DNA of 11,400 nucleotides from Castellaniella sp. UBA6218 (GCA_002421865.1 DISE01000047.1:165-11564), one strand, 5' to 3'. Shown: positions 1-8,017, counted from the first letter of the stretch. Program-made: numbers and translations. Notes: generated by a model from the letters alone, not told the origin.

Positions 1-491
1 TGTGGGTGGTGGATTTCCCGATGTTCGAATACGACGAGGGCGAGGGCCGCTACACGGCCGCGCACCACCCCTTCACCTGCCCCAAGCCGGGTCACGAGGA
101 TCTGCTGGAGACCGATCCGGGCAAGGCCCTGGCGCGCGCTTACGACATGGTCATGAACGGTTGGGAAGTCGGTGGCGGTTCCGAGCGCATCCACCGCGCC
201 GATGTGCAGCGCAAGGTCTTCAAGGCGCTGAAGATCGACGAGGAAGAAGCCCGCCTGAAATTCGGCTTCCTGCTCGACGCCCTGCAGTACGGAGCGCCGC
301 CGCACGGCGGCCTGGCCTTCGGTCTGGACCGTCTGGTGACGCTGATGGCGGGCGCTGAATCCATCCGCGACGTGATCGCTTTCCCCAAGACGCAGCGTGC
401 CCAGTGCCTGCTGACGCAGGCGCCGTCGGCCGTGGACGAGAAGCAGCTGCGCGAACTGCACATCCGCCTGCGCCAGACGGAAGCCAAATAG
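1..491 (+). CDS. aspS: Aspartyl-tRNA synthetase, C-terminal part (5' end outside window)
   Basis: This is the last 162 residues of the class II synthetase that charges tRNA(Asp) with aspartate in the cytoplasm. The reading frame is open from the window edge, beginning WVVDFPMFEYDEGEGR, and ends at TAG 489-491. Visible family signatures are DFPMFE, HHPFT, EVGGGSERIH and the class II motif 3 GLAFGLDRLV, whose arginine contacts ATP. The C-terminal FPKTQRAQCLLTQAPS matches the usual bacterial AspRS tail (E. coli has FPKT...CLMTEAPS). E. coli AspRS is about 590 residues, so roughly the last quarter is present. The EEP-family gene starts 15 nt downstream on the same strand and is probably co-transcribed. 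Nothing unusual is seen in the visible part. The identification is very secure; the discriminating or non-discriminating status for Asn cannot be judged from this fragment. Confidence 0.97.
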   Translation, partial: WVVDFPMFEYDEGEGRYTAAHHPFTCPKPGHEDLLETDPGKALARAYDMVMNGWEVGGGSERIHRADVQRKVFKALKIDEEEARLKFGFLLDALQYGAPPHGGLAFGLDRLVTLMAGAESIRDVIAFPKTQRAQCLLTQAPSAVDEKQLRELHIRLRQTEAK

Positions 492-506
492 GCGGGGAGA
501 CCGGCC

Positions 507-1358
507 ATGCCCGTCCTGCGGGTCGTCAGCTACAACATCCACAAAGGCCGTTCGGCCACAGGTGGGCGGGAATCGCTGGCCGACCTGCGGCTGGGCCTGT
601 ACGGCCTGCGGCCCGACCTGGTGTTCCTGCAGGAAGTCCAGGGCCGCAACCAGGTGCGCGGCAGCCTGGACGCACAGCACGAATCCCTGGCGGCAGCCCT
701 GCGCATGCAGGTCGCATACGGCTGCAACGCCGTGCGCGAATCGACCGATCACGGCAACGCGCTGCTGTCGCGCTACCCCATTCTTTATTACGAGAATCAG
801 GACGTTTCCGATCACCGTCTGGAGCAGCGGGGCCTGTTGCACTGCGTGGTCCGGGTCGGGGATGTCCCGGTGCATTGCCTGGTGGTGCACCTGGGCCTGC
901 TGGCGGGAGGGCGGTCGCGCCAGGTGCAGGCGCTGGTGGACCGCATCAGCCGCCTGGTGCCCGCGCATGAACCCCTGCTGATTGCCGGTGATTTCAATGA
1001 CTGGAGCAATCGCCTGGCGCCGCTGTTCGTCGAGCAGTTGGGACTGGTCGAGGTCTTTGCCGCCGCGCCGCGGGGATCGGACGAGATCTATCGGCTGCGC
1101 CGCACCGTGTCGCGCCTGCGCGAGCGCCTGAGCTGGCTGCCCGGACAGGTGTTGCGGCGCGCGCCCGAGTTGGCCATGAACGGGAACGCGCGCCTGACGC
1201 CGCCGCCGCGGACCTTTCCGTCGGTGTTCCCCTGGCTGCGGCTCGACCGGATCTACCAGCGTGGCTTCGCCGTGCGCCGCGCGCGGGTGCTGCATGGCTC
1301 GCCCTGGAAGAAGCTCTCGGATCACGCGCCGCTGGTGGCGGAACTGGAACTTCCCTGA
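507..1358 (+). CDS. Endonuclease/exonuclease/phosphatase (EEP) family protein
   Basis: A 283-residue protein of the EEP (DNase I/exonuclease III/inositol phosphatase-like) superfamily of metal-dependent phosphodiesterases. The catalytic landmarks appear in order: SYNIHKGR (Asn10), FLQEVQ (Glu43, metal ligand), DHGNALLSRYPI (82-92), VHLGLL (His128), GDFNDW (Asp162, Asn164), LDRIY (Asp247) and the terminal SDHAPL (Asp272-His273). All expected active-site residues are therefore present. A basic insert of about 60 residues lies between GDFND and LDRIY. No signal peptide is visible, so it is probably cytoplasmic. The chosen ATG has a GGGGAGA ribosome site at 494-500 with good spacing and lies just after aspS, suggesting co-transcription. 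The closest named relative I recall is E. coli YbhP, whose substrate is not well defined; nucleic acid or a phospholipid head group are both possible. The family is certain, the substrate unknown. Confidence 0.9.
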   Translation: MPVLRVVSYNIHKGRSATGGRESLADLRLGLYGLRPDLVFLQEVQGRNQVRGSLDAQHESLAAALRMQVAYGCNAVRESTDHGNALLSRYPILYYENQDVSDHRLEQRGLLHCVVRVGDVPVHCLVVHLGLLAGGRSRQVQALVDRISRLVPAHEPLLIAGDFNDWSNRLAPLFVEQLGLVEVFAAAPRGSDEIYRLRRTVSRLRERLSWLPGQVLRRAPELAMNGNARLTPPPRTFPSVFPWLRLDRIYQRGFAVRRARVLHGSPWKKLSDHAPLVAELELP

Positions 1359-1406
1359 TCCGGACCGGAACTTTTACGCAGTCTGGCTGCCTAACTTTCG
1401 TTACCT

Positions 1407-1412
1407 TAAAAT
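1407..1412 (+). promoter_or_regulatory. Candidate -10 element of the rpoH promoter
   Basis: TAAAAT lies just before, and shares one base with, the CIRCE operator, which would put the transcription start inside the operator, as is usual for HrcA-controlled promoters. No good -35 hexamer is seen 16-18 nt upstream (GGCTGC/TGGCTG), and no clear sigma-32-type promoter was found. An alternative -10, TAACAT at 1436-1441, would use TTAGCA at 1412-1417 as its -35. The true start needs experimental mapping. Confidence 0.3.
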
Positions 1413-1438
1413 TAGCACTCTTTGCCATGGAGTGCTAA
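1412..1438 (+). promoter_or_regulatory. CIRCE operator (HrcA binding site) upstream of rpoH
   Basis: A perfect inverted repeat: left arm TTAGCACTC (1412-1420), 9-nt spacer (1421-1429), right arm GAGTGCTAA (1430-1438). Both arms and the spacer length match the CIRCE consensus (TTAGCACTC-N9-GAGTGCTAA) with no mismatch. CIRCE is bound by the heat-shock repressor HrcA, whose activity depends on the GroE chaperonin. The site ends 33 nt before the rpoH start codon and lies in the only intergenic gap between the EEP gene and rpoH, so it should control rpoH. At transcript level it could also form a 9-bp stem in the 5' UTR. The sequence match is certain; the regulation of rpoH is inferred from position. 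Confidence 0.95.
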
Positions 1439-1471
1439 CATGATTTCATTCAGTACGAGGACCCTGTCACC

Positions 1472-2377
<906 letters not shown>

Positions 2378-2468
2378 GTCCCCTGCGGCCGGTCATACTC
2401 TCTTGCATTTTTCCCGCGCCGGGTCGTGAACTTTCGGCGCCGGGGGCGGACCAATCCCTCATGAGCGC

Positions 2469-2486
2469 ACGCCGGCCACGCCGGCC
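2469..2486 (+). repeat. Tandem 9-bp repeat in the rpoH 3' untranslated region
   Basis: Two adjacent exact copies of ACGCCGGCC (2469-2477 and 2478-2486), each containing the palindrome GCCGGC, so the region can form alternative short hairpins. It lies between the rpoH stop codon and the intrinsic terminator, followed by a pyrimidine-rich run up to about 2530. No function is known; it may simply be GC-rich spacer. Confidence 0.5.
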
Positions 2487-2547
2487 TCACGTTCTGTCGT
2501 CCGCTTCTGCTTCTCCTCTTCCCCTCCCTATCGAAGCGGATGTTCAC

Positions 2548-2576
2548 GGGATGCCGCCAGGCATCCCTTTTTTTTT
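2548..2576 (+). terminator. Intrinsic terminator downstream of rpoH
   Basis: A perfect 8-bp stem, GGGATGCC (2548-2555) with GGCATCCC (2560-2567), a GCCA tetraloop and nine consecutive T residues (2568-2576). This is a textbook Rho-independent terminator on the plus strand. It ends the rpoH transcript about 170 nt after the stop codon and separates it from the antiporter gene. Confidence 0.93.
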
Positions 2577-2608
2577 CTATTCTCCAGAGTGCCGGCCCTC
2601 CGGGCCTG

Positions 2609-2628
2609 TAACATATCACCCGGGTGAT
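2609..2628 (+). promoter_or_regulatory. Possible -10 plus palindromic operator before the antiporter gene
   Basis: TAACAT (2609-2614) is a plausible -10 hexamer. It abuts a perfect 14-bp palindrome, ATCACCCGGGTGAT (2615-2628), 19 nt before the antiporter start. A palindrome at the expected transcription start could be a repressor site, but the cognate regulator is not recognisable and the -35 (AGAGTG) is poor. A short inverted repeat, GGCCC-TCC-GGGCC, lies just upstream at 2594-2606. This is suggestive only. Confidence 0.3.
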
Positions 2629-2647
2629 CTGAGCGTATTTTCCTGAC

Positions 2648-5302
2648 ATGAAAATCGGCCTCTTGGTATTCGGACTGGCGGGCCTGCTGGCCCTGGTGTC
2701 TTTCATGCCTCCTCTGGCGGGGCGCCTGCGCCTGCCATATTCCGTGCTGCTGGCGATCGTCGGCTTCATCCTGGGCGTCATCATCCACGTGCATGGCTGG
2801 GCGCCGGGCGTCGTCGCCGATTTCCTGGATACGTTGCAGCACTTCGAGATCTCCTCCGAGACCTTCCTGTTCGTTTTCCTGCCCGTGCTGCTGTTCGAGA
2901 CGGCGCTGGCCACAAATCTGCGGCGGCTGCTGGACGACATCAGTCCCATCCTGGTGATGGCGATCGTGGCCGTCGTGGTCTGTACCGTGGCGGTCGGCTT
3001 CTCCCTGGCGGCGATCTCCACCTATGGGCTGGTGGTCTGCCTGATGCTGGGCGCCATCGTCGCCACCACCGATCCGGTGGCGGTCGTGGGCATCTTTCGC
3101 GAGGTCGGCGCGCCGCGCCGCCTCACAAACCTGGTCGAGGGCGAGGCCCTGTTCAATGACGCGGCCTCGATCGCCCTGTACTCGGTGCTGCTCAGCGTCC
3201 TGTTCGGCGGCACGACGCCCTCCGTGATGGAAATCTTCCGCAGCTTCGCGGTCAGCTTTCTGGGCGGCGGTCTGGCCGGGCTGGTCATGGGCCGGGCGGC
3301 CATCGAGCTGTTCCGCTGGCTGCGCGGCTGGCCCACGGCCGAAATCACGCTGACGGTGGCGTTGGCCTACCTGACGTTCTTCGTCGGTGAACACTACCTG
3401 GGGGTGTCGGGGGTGGTGGCCACCGTGATCGCCGGTCTGGTGGTGGGTTCCAGCGGCCGCACGCGCATGTCTCCCACGACCTTCGAGCAGCTCGAAGGCG
3501 CCTGGGCGCAGTTCGGCTTCTGGGCCAATTCCCTGATTTTCCTGTTCGCCGCCATGCTGATTCCGCGCATGATGGCTGAAATCACCTGGATGGAAGTCTT
3601 GCTGATCCTGGTCGTGTTCATCGTCACCCTGGGGTCGCGCGCGGTCATCGTCTACGGTCTGCTGCCCTTGCTGGGCCGGCTGCGTCTCAGCACCGGGGTC
3701 AGCCCTTCTTATCGGGCGGTGATGCTGCTGGGCGGCCTGCGCGGGGCCGTGTCCCTGGCCCTGGCCCTGGCCGTCACGGAGCAGCCGGCGGTGCCCCACG
3801 AAGCGCGCCAGTTCATCGCCGTGGCCACGACCGGTTTCGTGCTCATGACTTTGTTCATCAACGGTCTGACGCTGCGGCCGTTGATCCACCGGCTGGGATT
3901 GAACCAGTTGTCGCCTGTGGACCGGACTTTGCGCGATCAGGCCCAGATCGTGGAGCTCGAGGCCCTGCGCCTGAAGATCGATGACATCGCCCACAACGAG
4001 CACGTCGGCGGCGAGGTCCTGGAACGCCTGCACGCGGTATTCGACGCCAGCCAGGCCGGCATGGACGGGTCGCGGGTGCATCAACTGACCCAGGACCAGA
4101 AAGTCGCGGTCGGCATGGGCATGCTGGCGGGGCGCGAGGAAGAAATGTTCTTCGAGACCCTCAAGGCCCAGGTTGTGGACTGGCGTACGGCCGAGTCTCT
4201 GCTGGCGCGCGCCGAGCGGCTGGGCGATGCGGTGCGTTCGGGTGGCCTGCGCGGCTTCGAGTCGGCAATCGAGGGCGATCTGCGCTATTCCCATGCGTTC
4301 CGAATGGCGCTGCGCCTGCACCACCAGACTGGCTGGCAGGGCTGGCTGGTGCGCGAACTGGCCCAGCGGTTCACGAACCTGATGTGCAAATGGTCCGTGG
4401 CGCGCCGCCTGATCCAGTTCGCCCGCACCGACGTGCAGCCGCTGCTGGGACCGGAGGTCACGGACATCATCGTGGCGGCGCACCAGCGCCGTCTGACGCT
4501 GCTCGAAGGCGCGCTTCAGGCCCTGGCGCTGCAATACCCCAACTATGCCCAGTATCTCCAGGAAGCCTATCTCGCGCGCATGGCGCGCGCCATGGAGCGC
4601 ATGCGCTATCGCGACATGCTGGCCCACAACCTGATCAGCGGGGAAACCTATTCCGACCTGATTGAACAGACGGAAGCGCGCTGGGGGGCGCTGGAGAAGA
4701 GCGGAGTGCTGGACATCACCATGAGCGCGGCGTCGCTGGTGCAGCGGGTGCCCATGTTCGAGGGCATGGACGAACGCACCATGTCGGCCATCCGCCGTGT
4801 GCTCAAGCCCCGGCTGGTCCTGCCGGGCCAGGAGATCCAGACCCGCTTCGGCCGCGGCCGGGCCATGTATTTCGTGGCTTCGGGCGCGGTGGTCCTGGAT
4901 CTGCCGGACGGTACCACGGCGGAACTGGGCAGCGGCCAGATTTTCGGGGAAGTGGCGCTGGCCATGGGGGATGATTTCCAGGCACGCGCGCGGTCGCTGG
5001 GCTACAGCCGCCTGCTGATGCTCCAGGAGCGTGACTTCAAGCGCCTGCAGCAGCAATTTCCGATGCTGCGCGAGAAGATCGGCCTGATCGTGCGCCAGCG
5101 TCAACGGGCGATGGAGGTCTGGCGGCAGTTCGAGTCCGGCGAGCGCCAGCACGAACCCTTGCCGGATCTCGGCCGGGCCGCGGCGGACGAAGCGCCGGCC
5201 GACGCCGAGGAGGCCGTCGCCTCGGGCGAGGCCGGCCCCACGGACATGGAACCGGACGCGCCCTGTCCGACCGGGGCGGACGCGCCGCCCGCAGCCGCCT
5301 GA
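2648..5302 (+). CDS. CPA1-type Na+(K+)/H+ antiporter with C-terminal cyclic-nucleotide-binding-like domain
   Basis: An 884-residue inner-membrane protein predicted to exchange a monovalent cation for protons. Residues 4-415 form the multi-helix exchanger domain. It carries the CPA1 signatures TTDPVAVV (140-147, Asp142) and EGEALFNDAASI (164-175, with the Asn170-Asp171 ion-site pair), and the conserved LGGLRGAVSLAL (361-372, Arg365). Residues about 420-700 are a long, charged, largely helical cytoplasmic region. Residues about 700-820 resemble a cyclic-nucleotide-binding domain: MFEGMDERTM, YFVASGAVVL and FGEVAL (766-771), followed by arginines at 780 and 782. The last 50 residues are acidic, Ala/Pro-rich and probably disordered. 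Typical NhaP-like exchangers are 400-600 residues, so the C-terminal half is a regulatory addition like that of plant SOS1. The ribosome site is weak (GAGCG at 2631). A terminator separates it from rpoH, so it is probably its own unit. Ion choice and ligand are unknown. Confidence 0.9.
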   Translation: MKIGLLVFGLAGLLALVSFMPPLAGRLRLPYSVLLAIVGFILGVIIHVHGWAPGVVADFLDTLQHFEISSETFLFVFLPVLLFETALATNLRRLLDDISPILVMAIVAVVVCTVAVGFSLAAISTYGLVVCLMLGAIVATTDPVAVVGIFREVGAPRRLTNLVEGEALFNDAASIALYSVLLSVLFGGTTPSVMEIFRSFAVSFLGGGLAGLVMGRAAIELFRWLRGWPTAEITLTVALAYLTFFVGEHYLGVSGVVATVIAGLVVGSSGRTRMSPTTFEQLEGAWAQFGFWANSLIFLFAAMLIPRMMAEITWMEVLLILVVFIVTLGSRAVIVYGLLPLLGRLRLSTGVSPSYRAVMLLGGLRGAVSLALALAVTEQPAVPHEARQFIAVATTGFVLMTLFINGLTLRPLIHRLGLNQLSPVDRTLRDQAQIVELEALRLKIDDIAHNEHVGGEVLERLHAVFDASQAGMDGSRVHQLTQDQKVAVGMGMLAGREEEMFFETLKAQVVDWRTAESLLARAERLGDAVRSGGLRGFESAIEGDLRYSHAFRMALRLHHQTGWQGWLVRELAQRFTNLMCKWSVARRLIQFARTDVQPLLGPEVTDIIVAAHQRRLTLLEGALQALALQYPNYAQYLQEAYLARMARAMERMRYRDMLAHNLISGETYSDLIEQTEARWGALEKSGVLDITMSAASLVQRVPMFEGMDERTMSAIRRVLKPRLVLPGQEIQTRFGRGRAMYFVASGAVVLDLPDGTTAELGSGQIFGEVALAMGDDFQARARSLGYSRLLMLQERDFKRLQQQFPMLREKIGLIVRQRQRAMEVWRQFESGERQHEPLPDLGRAAADEAPADAEEAVASGEAGPTDMEPDAPCPTGADAPPAAA

Positions 5303-5303
5303 C

Positions 5304-5921
5304 CTACAGCAGCAGCCCGATGTCGTGGGCCATGTCCTCGGGCGTCAACGACGGCCCGAGGAGCGCGCGGGCCTCGCCCTCGCGGTCCATCAGGTAGAAG
5401 GCCGACGAATGGTTCATGGCGTAGCGTTCCGGCGTCGGACCGGGTTCCTTGGCGTAGAAGGCCTTGAAGGAGCGCGCGGTCTTGTCCAGCTGTTCGGGCG
5501 TGCCCGTCAGTCCGATGAAGGACGGATCGAAGGCCCGCACATAGGCGCCCAGGATGTCGGGCGTATCGCGCGCGGGGTCCACGGAGACCATGATGACGCG
5601 CACGTCGCGGGCCTGGTCGCCCAGCAGCTCCATCGTCTGGGCGGCTTGCGCCATGGCGGTGGGGCAGACGTCCGGACATTGCGTGTAGCCGAAGAACACC
5701 AGCAGGATCTTGCCCCGGAAGTCCGCCAGCGTGCGCCGCTGGCCCGTGGTGTCCACCATGTCCAGATCCCGCCCCAGGTGGGATCCGGTGATGTCGTTGC
5801 CTTCGAAGGGCAGGGGTTCGGCCTTCGAGGAGCAGCCCGGCAGCGCCAGGGCCAGGGGAAGGGCGGCGAGCGCGCCGGCCAGGAGCCGGCGGCGCGGAAT
5901 CGAGAACGGCATGTCCATCAT
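5304..5921 (-). CDS. sco: Sco1/SenC-family copper chaperone lipoprotein for cytochrome oxidase
   Basis: A 205-residue thioredoxin-fold copper protein that helps assemble the CuA centre of cytochrome c oxidase. The copper motif CPDVCP is at 82-87 (Cys82, Cys86), and the third ligand is His171 in YAMNHSSAFYL. The N-terminus is PRRRLLAGALAALPLALALPGC, a lipoprotein signal with lipobox LPGC giving Cys30 as the lipid anchor; the three arginines resemble a Tat signal. The mature part would sit on the periplasmic side of the inner membrane. Three ATG codons occur at residues 1, 2 and 4 and none has a strong ribosome site, so the start is uncertain by up to three residues. It is the last gene of the cox biogenesis cluster, 60 nt after ctaB, and ends one base from the convergent antiporter gene. 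Identification is secure; whether it serves only CuA is inferred from context. Confidence 0.95.
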   Translation of the reverse strand: MMDMPFSIPRRRLLAGALAALPLALALPGCSSKAEPLPFEGNDITGSHLGRDLDMVDTTGQRRTLADFRGKILLVFFGYTQCPDVCPTAMAQAAQTMELLGDQARDVRVIMVSVDPARDTPDILGAYVRAFDPSFIGLTGTPEQLDKTARSFKAFYAKEPGPTPERYAMNHSSAFYLMDREGEARALLGPSLTPEDMAHDIGLLL

Positions 5922-5981
5922 CCAGGTCGGTGAGTCGGCCAGGGCCGCGCCGGTGCGCGCCCGGGTCGGAATTCCGTCGGG

Positions 5982-6899
5982 TCAGACCGGGATGTTCACC
6001 AGAACCAGGCCAACCCAGTGATCCAGCAGCAGCGCGGCGAACAGCAGCGCCAGGTAAAGGATCGAATAATGGAACAGTTTACGCGCCCTGGCGTCTGTGT
6101 AGTTTCGATATAGCGCAAGCGATTGCCAGACGAAGCGGCCGCTGAGCAGGCAGGCGGCAGCCAGGTAGGCGGGGCCGCTCATCCGCACGACGTAGGGCAT
6201 CACGGAAGCCGCGAACAGCGCGATGCTGTAGAGCAGGATGTGCAGTTGAGTGAAGTTCTGGCCGTGCGTGACCGGCAGCATGGGCAGACCGGATTTCTCG
6301 TAGTCGTGGTGGCGGTACAGGGCCAGCGCCCAGAAGTGGGGCGGCGTCCAGATGAAGATGATCAGCACCAGCAGCCAGGCCTCGGCCGGCACGGCGTCGG
6401 CCATGGCGGCCCAGCCCAGGGCCGGGGGCATCGCGCCCGAGAGGCCGCCGATGACGATATTCTGTGGCGTCAGGGGCTTGAGGATGGCGGTGTAGATCAG
6501 GGCGTAGCCGACGAAGCTGGCGAAGGTCAGCCACATGGTCAGCGCGTTGACCTGGGTGTACAGGATCCACATGCCGGCGCCGCCGAGCGTGCCCGCCATC
6601 AGCAGGACCTGGTGGCCGGCGATCTGTCCCGAGGCCGTGCCGCGCCGCGCCGTGCGCAGCATGCGCGCGTCGGTTTCGCGTTCGACCAGGCAATTGATGG
6701 AGAAGGCGGCCGCCGACAGCAACCAGATCCCCACCGTGGCGTTCAGCGCCCGCCACGGGTCGGGCAGGCCCGGCGTGGCCAGGAACATGCCGATCACGGC
6801 GCAGAACACGGCCAGTTGCGTGACGCGCGGCTTGGTGAGCGCCAGGTATTGGCGCAGCAGGGACGGGGATCGGTGGTGGGCGGTGGCGGCGGTGGTCAT
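5982..6899 (-). CDS. ctaB: Protoheme IX farnesyltransferase (heme O synthase)
   Basis: A 305-residue polytopic inner-membrane prenyltransferase of the UbiA superfamily, also called CyoE or Cox10. It adds farnesyl to protoheme to make heme O, the precursor of heme A. The first Asp-rich prenyl-diphosphate motif is NCLVERETDARMLRTARR (69-86). The characteristic loops KPLTPQNIVIGGLSGAMPPALGW (141-163, partial) and WTPPHFWALALYRHHDYEKSG (184-204, partial) follow. The length is normal for the family (about 290-310). Its ATG overlaps the ctaA stop codon by 4 nt (ATGA, 6896-6899), so it is probably translationally coupled to ctaA, the enzyme that uses its product. Nothing unusual is seen. Given the neighbouring ctaA and ctaD/ctaE, it serves an aa3-type oxidase. 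Confidence 0.97.
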   Translation of the reverse strand: MTTAATAHHRSPSLLRQYLALTKPRVTQLAVFCAVIGMFLATPGLPDPWRALNATVGIWLLSAAAFSINCLVERETDARMLRTARRGTASGQIAGHQVLLMAGTLGGAGMWILYTQVNALTMWLTFASFVGYALIYTAILKPLTPQNIVIGGLSGAMPPALGWAAMADAVPAEAWLLVLIIFIWTPPHFWALALYRHHDYEKSGLPMLPVTHGQNFTQLHILLYSIALFAASVMPYVVRMSGPAYLAAACLLSGRFVWQSLALYRNYTDARARKLFHYSILYLALLFAALLLDHWVGLVLVNIPV

Positions 6900-8017
6900 A
6901 TCGGCATTCTAGGCGCTTCAGGGGGTTTCCGGTCGCGCCGCGGCTCATGGGTTTCCCTGCCCGGGATGGCGGGCTTGCCGGCCCTGGACAGGCGCCACAG
7001 CAGCGTGACGCTCACCAGAACCAGGCCGGCGGCGCCGCCGTTGTGCATCACGGCAATCAGCAGCGGCCATTGGAAGAAGATGGTGGTCAGCCCTGTCAGC
7101 AGTTGCAGGGCCAGCAGGGTCAGCAGCAGACGCGCGGGGCCGGCCAGGCCAGGCGTGCGGCGCCAGCGCCAGCCCAGGACGCCCAGCAGGGCGATGACCA
7201 GGAAGGCGAAATTGCGGTGCGTCCAATGGATGGCGGTGAGCGCGTCCTGGGAGATGAGTTCCCCGGACGAGAGTTGCCCCAGGCCTCGCAGCAGCGCATA
7301 GCCCTCGCGGAAGTCCATGGGCGGCAGCCAGGCGCCGTGGCAGGTGGGGAAATCCATGCAGGCCAGGGCCGCGTAGTTGGTGCTTACCCAGCCGCCCAGC
7401 GCCACCTGCAGGAACAGCACAGCCAGACCCAGGATCATCCAGACGCGGCCGGCGCCCGGATCGGCGGGGACCGGCGCATGGGTCTTTTCCCGTGCGGCCA
7501 GCCAGGTCATCAGGGCCAGCAGGCCCATTCCCAGCATCAGGTGCGTGGTCACCACCAGCGGCATCAGCCGGTGAGTGACGGTCCAGGCGCCGAAGGCGCC
7601 CTGGACGCACACCATGACCAGCACGCAGCCGGCCAGCGTCGGGCTGCGGTCCGGCAGGCGGCGCAGACGCCAGGCGCACAGGGCGATGGCGATGATCATC
7701 AGCCCCAGAAAGGCGCCCGCGTACCGGTGGATCATTTCGATCCAGGCCTTGAAGGCGCTGACCGGGCCGTAGGGCATGGCCTCCAGGGCCGCACGGATGT
7801 GCTCGCCGGCGCCCAGGGGACTGAAATGGCCGTAGCAGCCCGGCCAGTCGGGACAGCCCAGGCCGGAATCGGTCAGGCGCACGAAGGCGCCGAACATGAT
7901 CAGGTCCAGCGTCAGGAACCAGGCCAGGAACACCAGTTTGCGATAGCGCGCGAGCAGTCCGGGCGCATCCAGGGAGGCGACGGGGGTCTCGACAGCGGCG
8001 CTTGCGATCCGGTTCAT
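6896..8017 (-). CDS. ctaA: Heme A synthase (COX15/CtaA family)
   Basis: A 373-residue inner-membrane protein that oxidises the C8 methyl of heme O to a formyl group, giving heme A. It consists of two similar four-helix halves. The first carries GAFVRLTDSGLGCPDWPGC (43-61) with the Cys55/Cys61 pair, then HRYAGAFLGL (His97) and the THRLMPLVVTTHLMLG stretch (His149, His159). The second carries CMDFPTC (Cys220/Cys226), HWTHRNFAF (His264, His267) and IAVMHNGGAAGL (His325). The expected heme-ligand histidines and both extracytoplasmic cysteine pairs are therefore present. The C-terminal 25 residues are polar and basic. The start overlaps the previous gene's TGA by one base (TGATG at 8015-8019), and the stop overlaps ctaB by 4 nt, so the three genes are likely coupled. 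Identification is secure. Confidence 0.97.
   Translation of the reverse strand: MNRIASAAVETPVASLDAPGLLARYRKLVFLAWFLTLDLIMFGAFVRLTDSGLGCPDWPGCYGHFSPLGAGEHIRAALEAMPYGPVSAFKAWIEMIHRYAGAFLGLMIIAIALCAWRLRRLPDRSPTLAGCVLVMVCVQGAFGAWTVTHRLMPLVVTTHLMLGMGLLALMTWLAAREKTHAPVPADPGAGRVWMILGLAVLFLQVALGGWVSTNYAALACMDFPTCHGAWLPPMDFREGYALLRGLGQLSSGELISQDALTAIHWTHRNFAFLVIALLGVLGWRWRRTPGLAGPARLLLTLLALQLLTGLTTIFFQWPLLIAVMHNGGAAGLVLVSVTLLWRLSRAGKPAIPGRETHEPRRDRKPPEAPRMPI

Noticed and set aside
1383..1400. A sigma-54-like pattern (CTGGC...TTTCG) upstream of rpoH
   Set aside because: The -12 GC dinucleotide is absent at the required spacing, so it does not meet the sigma-54 consensus.
2403..2432. A possible small-RNA promoter (TTGCAT ... 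TGAACT) after rpoH
   Set aside because: The -10 match is too poor to support a separate promoter.
2461..2646. A 61-codon plus-strand open frame after rpoH
   Set aside because: It runs straight through the intrinsic terminator and its T-run, has no ribosome site and a low-complexity composition.
2528..5152. An 874-codon open frame on the minus strand opposite the antiporter gene
   Set aside because: It is an antisense shadow of GC-rich codons: the product is dominated by His, Gln, Arg, Asp and Gly, has no recognisable domain, and the plus-strand frame encodes a clear antiporter.
5967..5976. A 10-bp palindrome CGGAATTCCG between ctaB and sco
   Set aside because: It is short, has no T-run or adjoining promoter elements, and is compatible with chance in this composition.
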